DNA from: Nocardia aurantiaca
GTDB lineage: Bacteria > Actinomycetota > Actinomycetes > Mycobacteriales > Mycobacteriaceae
Reading direction: 5' to 3'
DNA length: 64,000 nucleotides
Assembly: GCF_009708175.1 (NCBI RefSeq)
Contig: NZ_WMBB01000001.1
Coordinates: forward strand, 682,001 to 746,000
Shown here: piece after piece, positions 50,461-59,276 of the stretch
Layout of the letters: each line of letters starts with the position of its first letter
Position numbering within the stretch: position 1 is the stretch's first letter
The notes under the pieces: model-generated
What the model saw: the letters and a program-made list of their open reading frames with translations, nothing else
Database searches by the model: none
What the model was told of the DNA's origin: nothing
Translations under genes and position numbers: made by a program

Positions 50461-51249
50461 TCAGACCGTTTTCACGATGCCGCCATCGATGATGTAGTCC
50501 GCGCCGGTGATATTGCGGGCCTTCTCCGACACCAGGAAGGCGACCAGCGCCGCGATCTCGTCGGCCTCGGAGATCCGGCCCGAGGCGATGCCGAACTGCG
50601 CGGGAATGGATGCCAGGAAGTCTTCCTGCGCAACGCCGCTCGCGGCGGCCAGTGCCGCTCCCAGGCTGTCGGGTCCGCGCCAGATGTCGGTGCCGACCGG
50701 ACCCGGCGACACGGTGTTCACGCGCACACCTTGCGAGCCGAACTCCTCGCTGAGCCGCTTGCCGAACGCGGTGAGCGCGGCCTTGGCCTCGCTGTACCCG
50801 GCCGGTCCGACCGCGGGCACACGCGAGTTGATGGAGGACACCGTGACGATGGCCCCGCGCCGCTCGACAATGCTGGGCAGCGCCGCGCGAGTGGTGGTGA
50901 CCACGCCGAACAGGTTGAGGTCGAACAGCTTGCGCCACTGGTCATCCGGGATGTCGAGGAAGCTGCCCAGAGTGAGCTTGTCGGCGTCGCCTCCGCCCAC
51001 ATTGTTGACCAGGATGTCGATTCCGCCGAGCTCGGCCAGCGCCGTCGCGACGGCGGCGAGCGCGCCCTCGGTGGTGCTCAGATCGGCGGAAACGGTTGCC
51101 GCCGCGATCTTTTCGAGCTCGGGAGTGATAGTGCGGGCGACGCCGACCACTCGTACGCCCTCGTCGGCGAGCGCTTCGGCCACGGCCAGGCCGATGCCCC
51201 GGCTGGCGCCGGTGACGAGTGCGGTCTTGCCGTTCAGTCCGAGATCCAT
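50461..51249 (-). CDS. Short-chain dehydrogenase/reductase under TetR control
   Basis: A 262-residue SDR. Seen: TGASRGIGLAV nucleotide loop, NNVGGGDAD in place of the usual NNAG, VSSINSR Ser and YSEAKAAL Tyr/Lys of the active site, and the C-terminal DYIIDGG. ATG 51249 is preceded by AAAGG; the frame continues ten codons upstream without a ribosome site. A degenerate copy of the TetR operator lies just upstream (51259-51284), so the regulator encoded next door likely controls it. Confidence 0.88.
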   Translation of the reverse strand: MDLGLNGKTALVTGASRGIGLAVAEALADEGVRVVGVARTITPELEKIAAATVSADLSTTEGALAAVATALAELGGIDILVNNVGGGDADKLTLGSFLDIPDDQWRKLFDLNLFGVVTTTRAALPSIVERRGAIVTVSSINSRVPAVGPAGYSEAKAALTAFGKRLSEEFGSQGVRVNTVSPGPVGTDIWRGPDSLGAALAAASGVAQEDFLASIPAQFGIASGRISEADEIAALVAFLVSEKARNITGADYIIDGGIVKTV

Positions 51250-51258
51250 GATCCGTAC

Positions 51259-51284
51259 CTTTCTTGAACTGTGGGTCAAAAACT
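51259..51284. promoter_or_regulatory. Second TetR operator, in front of the SDR gene
   Basis: Matches 19 of 26 positions of the perfect operator at 51925-51950, including TTCTTGA and GGTCAA cores, and lies 10 nt before the SDR start. Confidence 0.6.
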
Positions 51285-51287
51285 CAG

Positions 51288-51316
51288 GTAAAAGAAAAAG
51301 GCCGCGGAATGCGGCC
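51288..51316 (-). terminator. Intrinsic terminator with T-tract after the tetR gene
   Basis: On the minus strand GGCCGC-N5-GCGGCC is followed by TTTTTCTTTT, a textbook terminator that is unusual in this GC-rich window. It separates tetR from the SDR gene. Confidence 0.8.
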
Positions 51317-51333
51317 CCGATTCGGGCGGTGAT

Positions 51334-51909
51334 TCAGAGAGTCGCCAGTGTGGTGTCGACGATGCGGTACAGCGTCGCCGCGTCCGTGATCTTGGCTGTG
51401 ACGCGAAGGCCGCCAATGGCATTCATCAGATACTCGCTGTAGGCGCGAGCATCGATCTCGGTGCGGACGTCGCCGTCGCGTTGTCCCTGTTCGATCCGCT
51501 CCGTGAGTACCTCGGTCATGTGCGCATGAGCGGCCGTCACCGCCGCGGTCGCCTCCGCGTCGTGTCCACCGAGCTCCATGGCGGTATTCACCACCATGCA
51601 CCCACGCCGTACCGGCTGCGCCAGATCGCTGTCCACGACCCAGCGCATCCAGGCTCGCAGCCGCTCCCTGGTCGTCCCCGGCTGCGCCAGCACTTCGCGC
51701 GCCAGCGCCGCGCCGAGCCGGTCGTATCGCGTCATGCACAAGTCGAACAACTCCCGCTTACTGCCGAAGGCGTTGTAGAGACTGCCTTTTCCGATCCCGG
51801 TCGCTTCGGCGAGCTGTGCGGGCGAGGTATTCGCGTAGCCATGGGTCCAGAACGCCTCCATGGCGCGATCCACCACGGCGTCTTCGTCGAAATTGCGTGG
51901 CCGGCCCAT
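51334..51909 (-). CDS. TetR-family regulator with its own 26-bp operator
   Basis: A 191-residue TetR protein. The HTH has MEAFWTHGYANTSPAQLAEA and GIGKGSLYNAFGSK; the C-terminal half fits TetR_C_11-like ligand domains. ATG 51909 has TAGAGT ending 7 nt upstream, so the transcript is leaderless. A perfect palindrome at 51925-51950 sits directly upstream of this box, indicating autorepression. Confidence 0.9.
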   Translation of the reverse strand: MGRPRNFDEDAVVDRAMEAFWTHGYANTSPAQLAEATGIGKGSLYNAFGSKRELFDLCMTRYDRLGAALAREVLAQPGTTRERLRAWMRWVVDSDLAQPVRRGCMVVNTAMELGGHDAEATAAVTAAHAHMTEVLTERIEQGQRDGDVRTEIDARAYSEYLMNAIGGLRVTAKITDAATLYRIVDTTLATL

Positions 51910-51916
51910 GGCTCGA

Positions 51917-51922
51917 ACTCTA
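51917..51922 (-). promoter_or_regulatory. -10 box of tetR, leaderless
   Basis: Minus-strand TAGAGT ends 7 nt before ATG 51909. Confidence 0.5.
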
Positions 51923-51924
51923 GA

Positions 51925-51950
51925 AGTTCTTGACCTTCAGGTCAAGAACT
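51925..51950. promoter_or_regulatory. TetR operator AGTTCTTGACC-N4-GGTCAAGAACT
   Basis: Perfect 11-bp arms around TTCA, abutting the tetR -10 box. Confidence 0.8.
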
Positions 51951-51960
51951 GGGGTAGAAA

Positions 51961-51988
51961 TCGGCCCGCGCCGGAGGGCGCGGGCCGA
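51961..51988 (-). terminator. 12-bp hairpin terminator of the pnt operon
   Basis: Perfect arms 51961-51972 and 51977-51988 closed by a 4-nt loop, followed on the minus strand by TTTCTACC. Confidence 0.65.
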
Positions 51989-52016
51989 CTGTCCTGTGCC
52001 GGGAGGCAACCCGGGG

Positions 52017-53432
<1,416 letters not shown>

Positions 53433-53435
53433 GGG

Positions 53436-53753
53436 TCAGCGGCCCGCCTTCTCTTGCGCAGCGGGCTTCTTCGCCTTGAACATGCCCAGCATGCGGTCGG
53501 TCACGACGAAACCGCCGATGACGTTCAAGGTTCCGAACACGACGGCGACGAACAGGATGATCTGCATGAGCACCGACGGGTGCTGCACTTTGCCGAATAC
53601 CACCAGCGCGCCGAGCACCACGATGCCGTGAATGGCGTTGGTGCCCGACATCAGGGGCGTGTGCAGGGTGTTGGGCACCTTGGAGATGACGGCGAAGCCC
53701 ACGAACCCGGACAGCACCAGGATCGCGATATTCGCCAGCAGTTGGGTGTACAT
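53436..53753 (-). CDS. pntAB: NAD(P) transhydrogenase subunit alpha part 2
   Basis: The 105-residue membrane part of the split alpha subunit, with three transmembrane helices (QLLANIAILVLSGFVGFAVI, HGIVVLGALVVF, and IILFVAVVFGTLNVIGGFVV). The start codon shares its A with the pntAA stop (TGATG). With PntAA and PntB it makes the complete three-gene bacterial type transhydrogenase. Confidence 0.93.
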   Translation of the reverse strand: MYTQLLANIAILVLSGFVGFAVISKVPNTLHTPLMSGTNAIHGIVVLGALVVFGKVQHPSVLMQIILFVAVVFGTLNVIGGFVVTDRMLGMFKAKKPAAQEKAGR

Positions 53754-54895
53754 CAGGCTTCCACCTTCTGAGAGCTCGGCTCGCTCCGCTCACGCGTCAC
53801 GCAGGAATCCGCCAGCACCTGATCCTCGAAATCGGGTGCGAGCGCACCATCTTTCAGCATGAGTTCGAGCAGGGCGGCGATGTTCTTGGAGTACAGCTCG
53901 CTGGCGTGCTCCGGCATGGTGGCCGGCAGGTTCAGCGGCGAGGCGATGGTGACGCCGTGGCGCACAACGGTTTTCCCGGGTTCGGTCAACTCGCAGTTAC
54001 CGCCGGTCTCGCCGGCCAGGTCCACGATCACGCTGCCGGGCTTCATGCCCTCCACGGCGGCGGCGGTGACCAGGCGCGGGGCCGGGCGTCCGGGCACCAG
54101 CGCGGTGGTGATGACCACGTCGAAGCCCTTGATGGCGTCTTCCAGGGCCTGCTGCTGCTGGGCCTTCTCCTCGTCGGTGAGCTCGCGGGCGTAGCCGCCC
54201 TCACCGGCGGCGTCGATGCCGAGGTCCAGCCACTGCGCGCCGACCGAGCGCACCTGGTCGGCAACCTCCGGGCGGACGTCGTAACCGGTGGTCCGGCCGC
54301 CGAGACGCTTGGCGGTGGCCAGCGCCTGCAGACCGGCGACACCCACGCCGAGCACCAGCACGGTCGCCGGTTTCACGGTGCCCGCGGCGGTGGTCAGCAT
54401 CGGGAAGAAGCGGGTGGATTCCGACGCCGCGAGCAGCACGGCCTTGTAGCCGGCGACGTTCGCCTGCGACGACAGCGCGTCCATCACCTGGGCGCGGGAG
54501 ATGCGCGGAATCGCTTCGACCGCAAAGGCCTGCACGCCCGCACTGCGCAGCGCACCGATCTTGTTGTCGGCATTGCGGGGCGCGAGGAATCCGATCAGCG
54601 TCTGCCCGCTCGACAGCTTGGCGACCTCGCTGTCGTTGGGCGGGGCGACCTTCACGACCACGTCGGCGCTGTACGGATCACCCAGTGTGGCACCGGCTTC
54701 GGTGTACGCCTCGTCGGGAATCAACGCGCCCAGACCGGCACCGGCCTCGACGATCACCTCGACACCCTGCTTGCGCAGGGCGGGGATGATCTTCGGCACC
54801 AATGCGACGCGTCGTTCGTCCGGGTTCGTCTCACGAACCACTCCGACGCGCGCACCGCGGGGCGCAGCGGTCTGTGCGCTCTGCGTTGTGTCCAC
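53753..54895 (-). CDS. pntAA: NAD(P) transhydrogenase subunit alpha part 1
   Basis: The 380-residue soluble NAD(H)-binding domain I, related to alanine dehydrogenase. Seen: GVVRETNPDERRVALVPKI at the start, the NAD motif VLGVGVAGLQALATAKRLGG and GYDVRPEVADQVRS. GTG 54895 is preceded by AGAAGGAAG. The upstream region carries two palindromes, one of 24 bp, so the operon is probably regulated. Confidence 0.94.
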   Translation of the reverse strand: MDTTQSAQTAAPRGARVGVVRETNPDERRVALVPKIIPALRKQGVEVIVEAGAGLGALIPDEAYTEAGATLGDPYSADVVVKVAPPNDSEVAKLSSGQTLIGFLAPRNADNKIGALRSAGVQAFAVEAIPRISRAQVMDALSSQANVAGYKAVLLAASESTRFFPMLTTAAGTVKPATVLVLGVGVAGLQALATAKRLGGRTTGYDVRPEVADQVRSVGAQWLDLGIDAAGEGGYARELTDEEKAQQQQALEDAIKGFDVVITTALVPGRPAPRLVTAAAVEGMKPGSVIVDLAGETGGNCELTEPGKTVVRHGVTIASPLNLPATMPEHASELYSKNIAALLELMLKDGALAPDFEDQVLADSCVTRERSEPSSQKVEA

Positions 54896-54970
54896 TTGTC
54901 AAACTTCCTTCTCGTGGTGAGCCCAGGCCACCCTGTCGGTATGGGCCGCGTCACCGGTCCAACGGTGGGC

Positions 54971-54994
54971 CGAACTTACTCGGTAGTAAGTTCG
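54971..54994. promoter_or_regulatory. 24-bp palindromic operator upstream of pntAA
   Basis: Perfect 10-bp arms CGAACTTACT and AGTAAGTTCG around CGGT, a TetR-type site; no regulator gene lies next to it. Confidence 0.7.
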
Positions 54995-54995
54995 T

Positions 54996-55005
54996 GAGAA
55001 TTCTC
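54996..55005. promoter_or_regulatory. Palindrome GAGAATTCTC next to the pntAA operator
   Basis: A perfect 10-bp palindrome 1 nt beyond the 24-bp site. Confidence 0.4.
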
Positions 55006-55128
55006 GCAACTGTACCTGGTTCGCGGTGAGCGTAGCCGAGATGCCCGTCACATGGTGTGGCGAGAAAACTGGACAACTCCATGCTCGACTCGGGTTCGAC
55101 AGGCGACAAGTACCGCGAATTCCGCGTG

Positions 55129-55142
55129 CTACCCATGGGTAG
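55129..55142. promoter_or_regulatory. Palindrome CTACCCATGGGTAG upstream of the HIT gene
   Basis: A perfect 14-bp palindrome nested in a wider 7-bp inverted repeat, 78 nt before the HIT start. Confidence 0.45.
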
Positions 55143-55206
55143 GCGTGTCGCCGATTGTGCCCACATCGGGGGCATGCAGGGGGTGTCGCACATCACTTGT
55201 ACGCCG

Positions 55207-55212
55207 TAATGT
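55207..55212 (+). promoter_or_regulatory. -10 box of the HIT gene, leaderless
   Basis: TAATGT ends 7 nt before GTG 55220 (4 nt before ATG 55217). Confidence 0.5.
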
Positions 55213-55219
55213 CTGCATG

Positions 55220-55669
55220 GTGAGTGGCTGCATGTTCTGCCGGATCGTCGCGGGCAACGCACCCGCGACCAAGATCTTCGAGGACGACACCCTGGTGGCG
55301 TTCCTCGATATCCGGCCCATCACCCGCGGGCACACGCTGGTGATCCCCAAACTCCACGCCACCGATCTGGACGAGCTCGACCCGGCCATGGGCGCGCGGC
55401 TGTTCGCCTTCGGGCATCGCCTGGCCAAGTCCATGCGCCGCGCCGGCCTCGGCGCCGACGGCGCCAACTTGCTGATCAACGACGGCAAGGCGGCCTTCCA
55501 GACCGTCCACCACGTGCACCTGCACGTCATCCCGCGTCACCACGGCGACGTCCTGCGATTCGCCAAGGGCTTCGTGCTGCGCCGCCCGCACGACACCGAG
55601 CACACCGCCGCGGCACTGCGATCCGGACTGGACCGGCTCGCCGATGAGGAAAAGGAGACCACCACATGA
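55220..55669 (+). CDS. HIT-family nucleotide hydrolase/transferase
   Basis: A 149-residue histidine-triad protein. The N-terminal MFCRIVAGNAPATKIFED has the CxxC-like start found in many HIT proteins (here GCMFC), and the catalytic triad HVHLHVIPRH is clear. HIT proteins hydrolyse nucleotide-phosphoramidates or dinucleoside polyphosphates. The start is GTG 55220 or ATG 55217. Its end overlaps the next start by ATGA, so the two genes are coupled. Confidence 0.9.
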   Translation: MSGCMFCRIVAGNAPATKIFEDDTLVAFLDIRPITRGHTLVIPKLHATDLDELDPAMGARLFAFGHRLAKSMRRAGLGADGANLLINDGKAAFQTVHHVHLHVIPRHHGDVLRFAKGFVLRRPHDTEHTAAALRSGLDRLADEEKETTT

Positions 55670-56484
55670 CCGACACGGTGCCGGACCGCGCCGAGATCAC
55701 GGCCCTCTTGTCCGACCAGTGGGACGCTCTCGCCCGGCTGGTGGGCGCTCTGGACGAGAACCGCTGGCGTACGGCGTCGCCACTGCCCGGCTGGACGGTG
55801 TTCGACGTGCTCGCCCACGTGGTCGGCACCGAATCGATCTTGCTGGGCGAGCCGATTCCCGAGGTCGAGGTCTCCGGCGAGCACATTCGCAACGATATCG
55901 GCGCGCTGAACGAGAAGTGGATCGCCACGCTGCGCCCGCTCGCCGGTTCGCAGTTGCTGGAACGGTTCCTCGACGTCACCGGCCGCCGGTCGAAGGCGCT
56001 CGAACAGACCACCTCGCAGGCGTGGGCCGAACTCGTGCCGACCCCGGTGGGAATGGCCCCCTACGGCCGATTCATGCGCATCCGCCTATTCGACTGCTGG
56101 ATGCATGAGCACGACATCGCCGACGCGCTCGGCGTTTCGGTCGACGAGGGCGGCAGCCGCGGCGCGACGGCATATACCGAACTGCTGACCGCCCTGGGCA
56201 AGGCCGCGGTCAAAGGCGCGGGCGCGCCGGACGGGTCGCGTATCACCTTCGAGCTCACCGGGTCGGTGCCGCGGACACTGCACGTGGCCGTCGCGGACGG
56301 CCGGGCGAGTCTGGTCGAAACCCTCGACGCCCCGGTGGGTCTCGTGGTGACCATGGACTCGGGCCTGTTCGCCCGCCTGCGCGGCGGGCGCGTCACCGCC
56401 GACGCGCACGCGGGGGAGATCACCCTCATCGGTGACACCGACCTCGGCAACCGCCTGGTCCGCAACCTGGCCTTCACCATCTGA
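55666..56484 (+). CDS. Maleylpyruvate-isomerase-family, mycothiol-dependent-type enzyme
   Basis: A 272-residue protein of the DinB-like mycothiol-dependent superfamily. LPGWTVFDVLAHVVG near residue 50 and RLFDCWMHEHDIADAL near 145 supply the His ligands of the usual metal site, and an SCP-2-like C-terminal domain (about 185-270) fits the two-domain form. Mycothiol is the low-molecular-weight thiol of this group of bacteria. The reaction is unknown. Coupled to the HIT gene by ATGA. Confidence 0.82.
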   Translation: MTDTVPDRAEITALLSDQWDALARLVGALDENRWRTASPLPGWTVFDVLAHVVGTESILLGEPIPEVEVSGEHIRNDIGALNEKWIATLRPLAGSQLLERFLDVTGRRSKALEQTTSQAWAELVPTPVGMAPYGRFMRIRLFDCWMHEHDIADALGVSVDEGGSRGATAYTELLTALGKAAVKGAGAPDGSRITFELTGSVPRTLHVAVADGRASLVETLDAPVGLVVTMDSGLFARLRGGRVTADAHAGEITLIGDTDLGNRLVRNLAFTI

Positions 56485-56488
56485 GTTC

Positions 56489-57127
56489 GTGCGACTGTTC
56501 CTGTCCAGCTACCGCTTCGGCGCGCACCAGCAGCGATTGCTCGATCTGGTCGGCGTCCCGGGCCGGGTGGCCGTTATCGCCAATGCCTGCGACGCCTGGC
56601 CCTCGGCCTGGCAGGGCGCGGTCACCAGTGACCTGGTGCCCCTGCGCCGCTTGGGTTTCCAGCCCGACGTGCTGGACCTGCGCGACTACATCGGCCGCCC
56701 GGTCGAGGTCGAGCGGCGACTGCGCGAGTACCCGATGGCGTGGGTGCGCGGCGGCAATACCTTCGTGCTGCGCGCCCAATTCGCCCGCAGTGGAGCCGAT
56801 CTCGCCCTGGCGACGCTCCTCGCGCAGGACGTCCTGGTCTACGCGGGCTACAGCGCGGGCGCCTGCGTCATGACCCCCGACCTGCACGGCATCGAATCCA
56901 TCGACGACCCGGACGAGGTCCGTACCGCCTGCGGTGTCGAACCCCGGTGGGACGGGCTGGGTCTGGTCGATCACCGCATCGTCCCGCACCTGGATTCACC
57001 GACCGACCCCGCGGGCTTGTCTCGAAAACTGGTGCGCGAGTATGCCTCCGGGGGCGTTCCGCACTGGGCGCTGACCGACGACCATGTCGTTGTCGTCGAC
57101 GGCGATCGCACCGAGTTGCTGACCTGA
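56489..57127 (+). CDS. Peptidase E-like (S51) serine peptidase
   Basis: A 212-residue S51-family protein related to aspartyl dipeptidase and cyanophycinase. The nucleophile Ser122 is in GYSAGACVM, and WVRGGNTFVLR supplies the substrate-side Asn. GTG 56489 starts 4 nt after the previous stop, making the third gene of the HIT operon. Expected to cleave N-terminal Asp dipeptides, but the substrate is not certain. Confidence 0.85.
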   Translation: MRLFLSSYRFGAHQQRLLDLVGVPGRVAVIANACDAWPSAWQGAVTSDLVPLRRLGFQPDVLDLRDYIGRPVEVERRLREYPMAWVRGGNTFVLRAQFARSGADLALATLLAQDVLVYAGYSAGACVMTPDLHGIESIDDPDEVRTACGVEPRWDGLGLVDHRIVPHLDSPTDPAGLSRKLVREYASGGVPHWALTDDHVVVVDGDRTELLT

Positions 57128-57146
57128 AGGGGGTCCGGCATGGGAG

Positions 57147-57179
57147 AGGCCCGCGCACGCTGTCGGCGTGCGCGGGCCT
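57147..57179. terminator. Bidirectional 14-bp hairpin
   Basis: Perfect arms 57147-57160 and 57166-57179 with TGTCG loop, in the 70-bp gap between convergent peptidase and MFS genes. Confidence 0.75.
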
Positions 57180-57197
57180 GTTCTGCCCGGCAGTCGG

Positions 57198-58640
57198 TCA
57201 GTAGCCCTTATGACGCAGGCCGTGGCCGAGAGCTACCGCGGCCGCACCGAAGGCGCCGACGGCCAGGGTCACGAAGCTGGCGACGTAGGCGCCCTCGGTC
57301 GGCACGGCGGCGTGCGGGCCGAGGTGCAGGACATGGGCGGTCAGGATCGAGCCTGTGACCGCGCCGGCGATCGAGCCGCCGGCGGTGCGCACCAGCGAGT
57401 TGATGCCGGAGGCGATGCCGCTCTCACTCATCGGCACGTGCTGCACGGCCAGGGTGCCCAGCGCCGCGTAGCCGATGCCGAAACCGGTGCCCTGCAGCAC
57501 ATTCGCCATGATCATGTCGAACTTGTGATCGTGCGAGATGGCCAGCCAGCCCATGGACAGACCGGCGAACACCGCGCCGATGGCCAGGGTGTAGGCCGGA
57601 CCGATCTTGGCGGAGATGCGGCCGGTGTTGAAGGAGAAGAAGGTCATGAGCGCCGCGCTCGGAATGCCGTAGAGGCCGACCGAGAGCACGGTGCCGGACA
57701 GGCCGTAGCCGACCTTGTCCGCCGGGGTCTGAATGAAGTTGGACACCAGCGAGAACGCGCCGAACATGGAGAAGCCGAGCAGCGCGGAGGCCAGGTTGGC
57801 CGACAGTGACTGCGGGCCGACCAGCAGTTGCAGGCGCACCAGCGGCTGCTCGACCTGGAGCTCCACGAACACCCAGACGGCGGTGAGCACGGCGGCGGCC
57901 ACGAACAGGGCGATGACCGAGCCGGAGCCCCAGCCCCAGCGCGGGCCCTCGCTGATACCCAGCAGCAGGCAGACCAGCAGGGCGGCCAGCAGTGCCGCGC
58001 CGACGAAGTCGGGCTTGCCGCCGTGACGGACGCCGTTGTTCTTGGCGCTCACCTGGATCAGCACGGTGGCGATCACGCCCAGGACCGCGGTCAGCCAGAA
58101 GACCGGATGCGGGTTGGTGGTGTGGTCGGCGATGACGCCGGTGGCCAGCAGACCGATGGTGCCGCCGACGCCCATGGTGCCGGAGACGATTCCGATTGCG
58201 CTGACCAGTCTTTCGCGCGGGAAGGTGTCGCGAATGATGCCGATGGCGAGCGGGATCATGGCCGAGGAGATGCCCTGCAGGGCGCGGCCGACGATGTAGA
58301 CGGACAGCGAGGTGGCGAAGGCGCAGACGACCGAGCCTGCGATCAGCACCCCCATGGCGACCATCACCATGGGCTTCTTGCCGTACATATCGCCGAAGCG
58401 GGAGAGCAATGGTGTGGCAACCGCGCCGGAGAGCAGGGCGGCGGTGAAAAGCCAGGTGACGCCGGCGACATCGGTGTGCAGCTGGGTGATGAAGCGCGGC
58501 AGCAGCGGAATCACGACGGTCTGCTGCAGCGACACGACCAGACCGGCCGCGCACAGCGCGAGCAAGGTCAGGCCGAGGTGAGTCTTCGTGTGGTCTTCGG
58601 GTTTGGTCCCTTCGACCTGACCGACAGCGGTCGTTGTCAT
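57198..58640 (-). CDS. MFS transporter (DHA2 family) next to marR
   Basis: A 480-residue exporter with about 14 transmembrane helices. Seen: LQQTVVIPLLPRFITQL in helix 1, SRFGDMYGKKPMVMV (MFS motif A) and SGTMGVGGTIGLLATGVI (motif C). ATG 58640 is preceded by AAAGGA. It is divergent from a MarR gene across 60 bp with one palindromic operator. A role in drug or metabolite export is likely. Confidence 0.9.
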   Translation of the reverse strand: MTTTAVGQVEGTKPEDHTKTHLGLTLLALCAAGLVVSLQQTVVIPLLPRFITQLHTDVAGVTWLFTAALLSGAVATPLLSRFGDMYGKKPMVMVAMGVLIAGSVVCAFATSLSVYIVGRALQGISSAMIPLAIGIIRDTFPRERLVSAIGIVSGTMGVGGTIGLLATGVIADHTTNPHPVFWLTAVLGVIATVLIQVSAKNNGVRHGGKPDFVGAALLAALLVCLLLGISEGPRWGWGSGSVIALFVAAAVLTAVWVFVELQVEQPLVRLQLLVGPQSLSANLASALLGFSMFGAFSLVSNFIQTPADKVGYGLSGTVLSVGLYGIPSAALMTFFSFNTGRISAKIGPAYTLAIGAVFAGLSMGWLAISHDHKFDMIMANVLQGTGFGIGYAALGTLAVQHVPMSESGIASGINSLVRTAGGSIAGAVTGSILTAHVLHLGPHAAVPTEGAYVASFVTLAVGAFGAAAVALGHGLRHKGY

Positions 58641-58655
58641 GCGGCGTTCCTTTGG

Positions 58656-58678
58656 TTTACTTACCAAAATTAAGTAAA
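58656..58678. promoter_or_regulatory. MarR operator TTTACTTA-N7-TAAGTAAA
   Basis: Perfect 8-bp AT-rich arms between the divergent MFS and MarR genes; the MarR -10 box (TAAGAT) begins 11 nt further on. Confidence 0.75.
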
Positions 58679-58688
58679 TGGGGTTTCG

Positions 58689-58694
58689 TAAGAT
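58689..58694 (+). promoter_or_regulatory. -10 box of the MarR gene, leaderless
   Basis: TAAGAT ends 6 nt before ATG 58701. Confidence 0.5.
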
Positions 58695-58700
58695 AACCAC

Positions 58701-59237
58701 ATGCCGCGACCGGAAGCCACTCCCGCCGTTGAAGTTGATGCAGCTCACATCGTGGAACTGGAACGCGCGCTGGCCCGCGTCGCCTATCTGCTGACCAGAG
58801 TCCGCCGCCACGACCAAGCCATGGTCCAGTGCGGGCTCACCATGGATCGGGCCAGTGTGCCGTTGCTGCGCCTGCTCGCCGACGCCGACGAACCCATGCG
58901 CCTCGGCGAACTCGCCACCCGCCTCGATGTGGAGGCTCCGCACGTGAGCCGCCAGATCCAGCGCCTCGAGAAGGCGGGCTATGTCGAGCGGGTGCCCGAC
59001 CCGGACGACCGCCGCGCCCAGCGGGTCCGCCCGACCGCTGCCGGTAGGCGTGCGGTCGAAGCCGTGCGGGAGGTCCTGCGCGGCTGGATGCGCGAGGCCC
59101 TCGCCGACTGGACCACCGAGGATCTCGAAGCCCTGGCCGTCCTCAACCATCGCATGGTCGACGACTTCCTGGACCACGCCGAATTCATCGGCGACCTCGG
59201 TGCGACCGTGCGGGACCGGCCGAGCCGCAGCGCCTGA
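58701..59237 (+). CDS. MarR-family regulator
   Basis: A 178-residue winged-helix repressor. Seen: MRLGELATRLDVEAPHVSRQ recognition region (within LGELATRLDVEAPHVSRQI), EKAGYVERVPDPDDRRAQRV wing with the conserved DxR-x-R motif, then a dimerisation helix. It is divergent from the MFS exporter with a shared operator, a standard self-regulated efflux pair responsive to small aromatic or lipophilic ligands. Confidence 0.92.
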   Translation: MPRPEATPAVEVDAAHIVELERALARVAYLLTRVRRHDQAMVQCGLTMDRASVPLLRLLADADEPMRLGELATRLDVEAPHVSRQIQRLEKAGYVERVPDPDDRRAQRVRPTAAGRRAVEAVREVLRGWMREALADWTTEDLEALAVLNHRMVDDFLDHAEFIGDLGATVRDRPSRSA

Positions 59238-59276
59238 CCCGCCCGGCCGTTGCCACGAGTTGTCCCAGGTCCGGTG

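Larger units (their letters stand above)
54896..55219. other. 324-bp intergenic region with several palindromes (pntAA / HIT)
   Basis: No gene is seen. It holds the 24-bp palindrome at 54971-54994, GAGAATTCTC at 54996-55005, a 7-bp inverted repeat GGCGACA (55102-55108) / TGTCGCC (55146-55152), and CTACCCATGGGTAG at 55129-55142. Confidence 0.6.

Noticed and set aside
57198-59177. Longer start for the MFS gene, giving 659 residues
   Set aside because: The extension runs through the operator and the divergent MarR gene; ATG 58640 has a good ribosome site and a normal MFS N-terminus.
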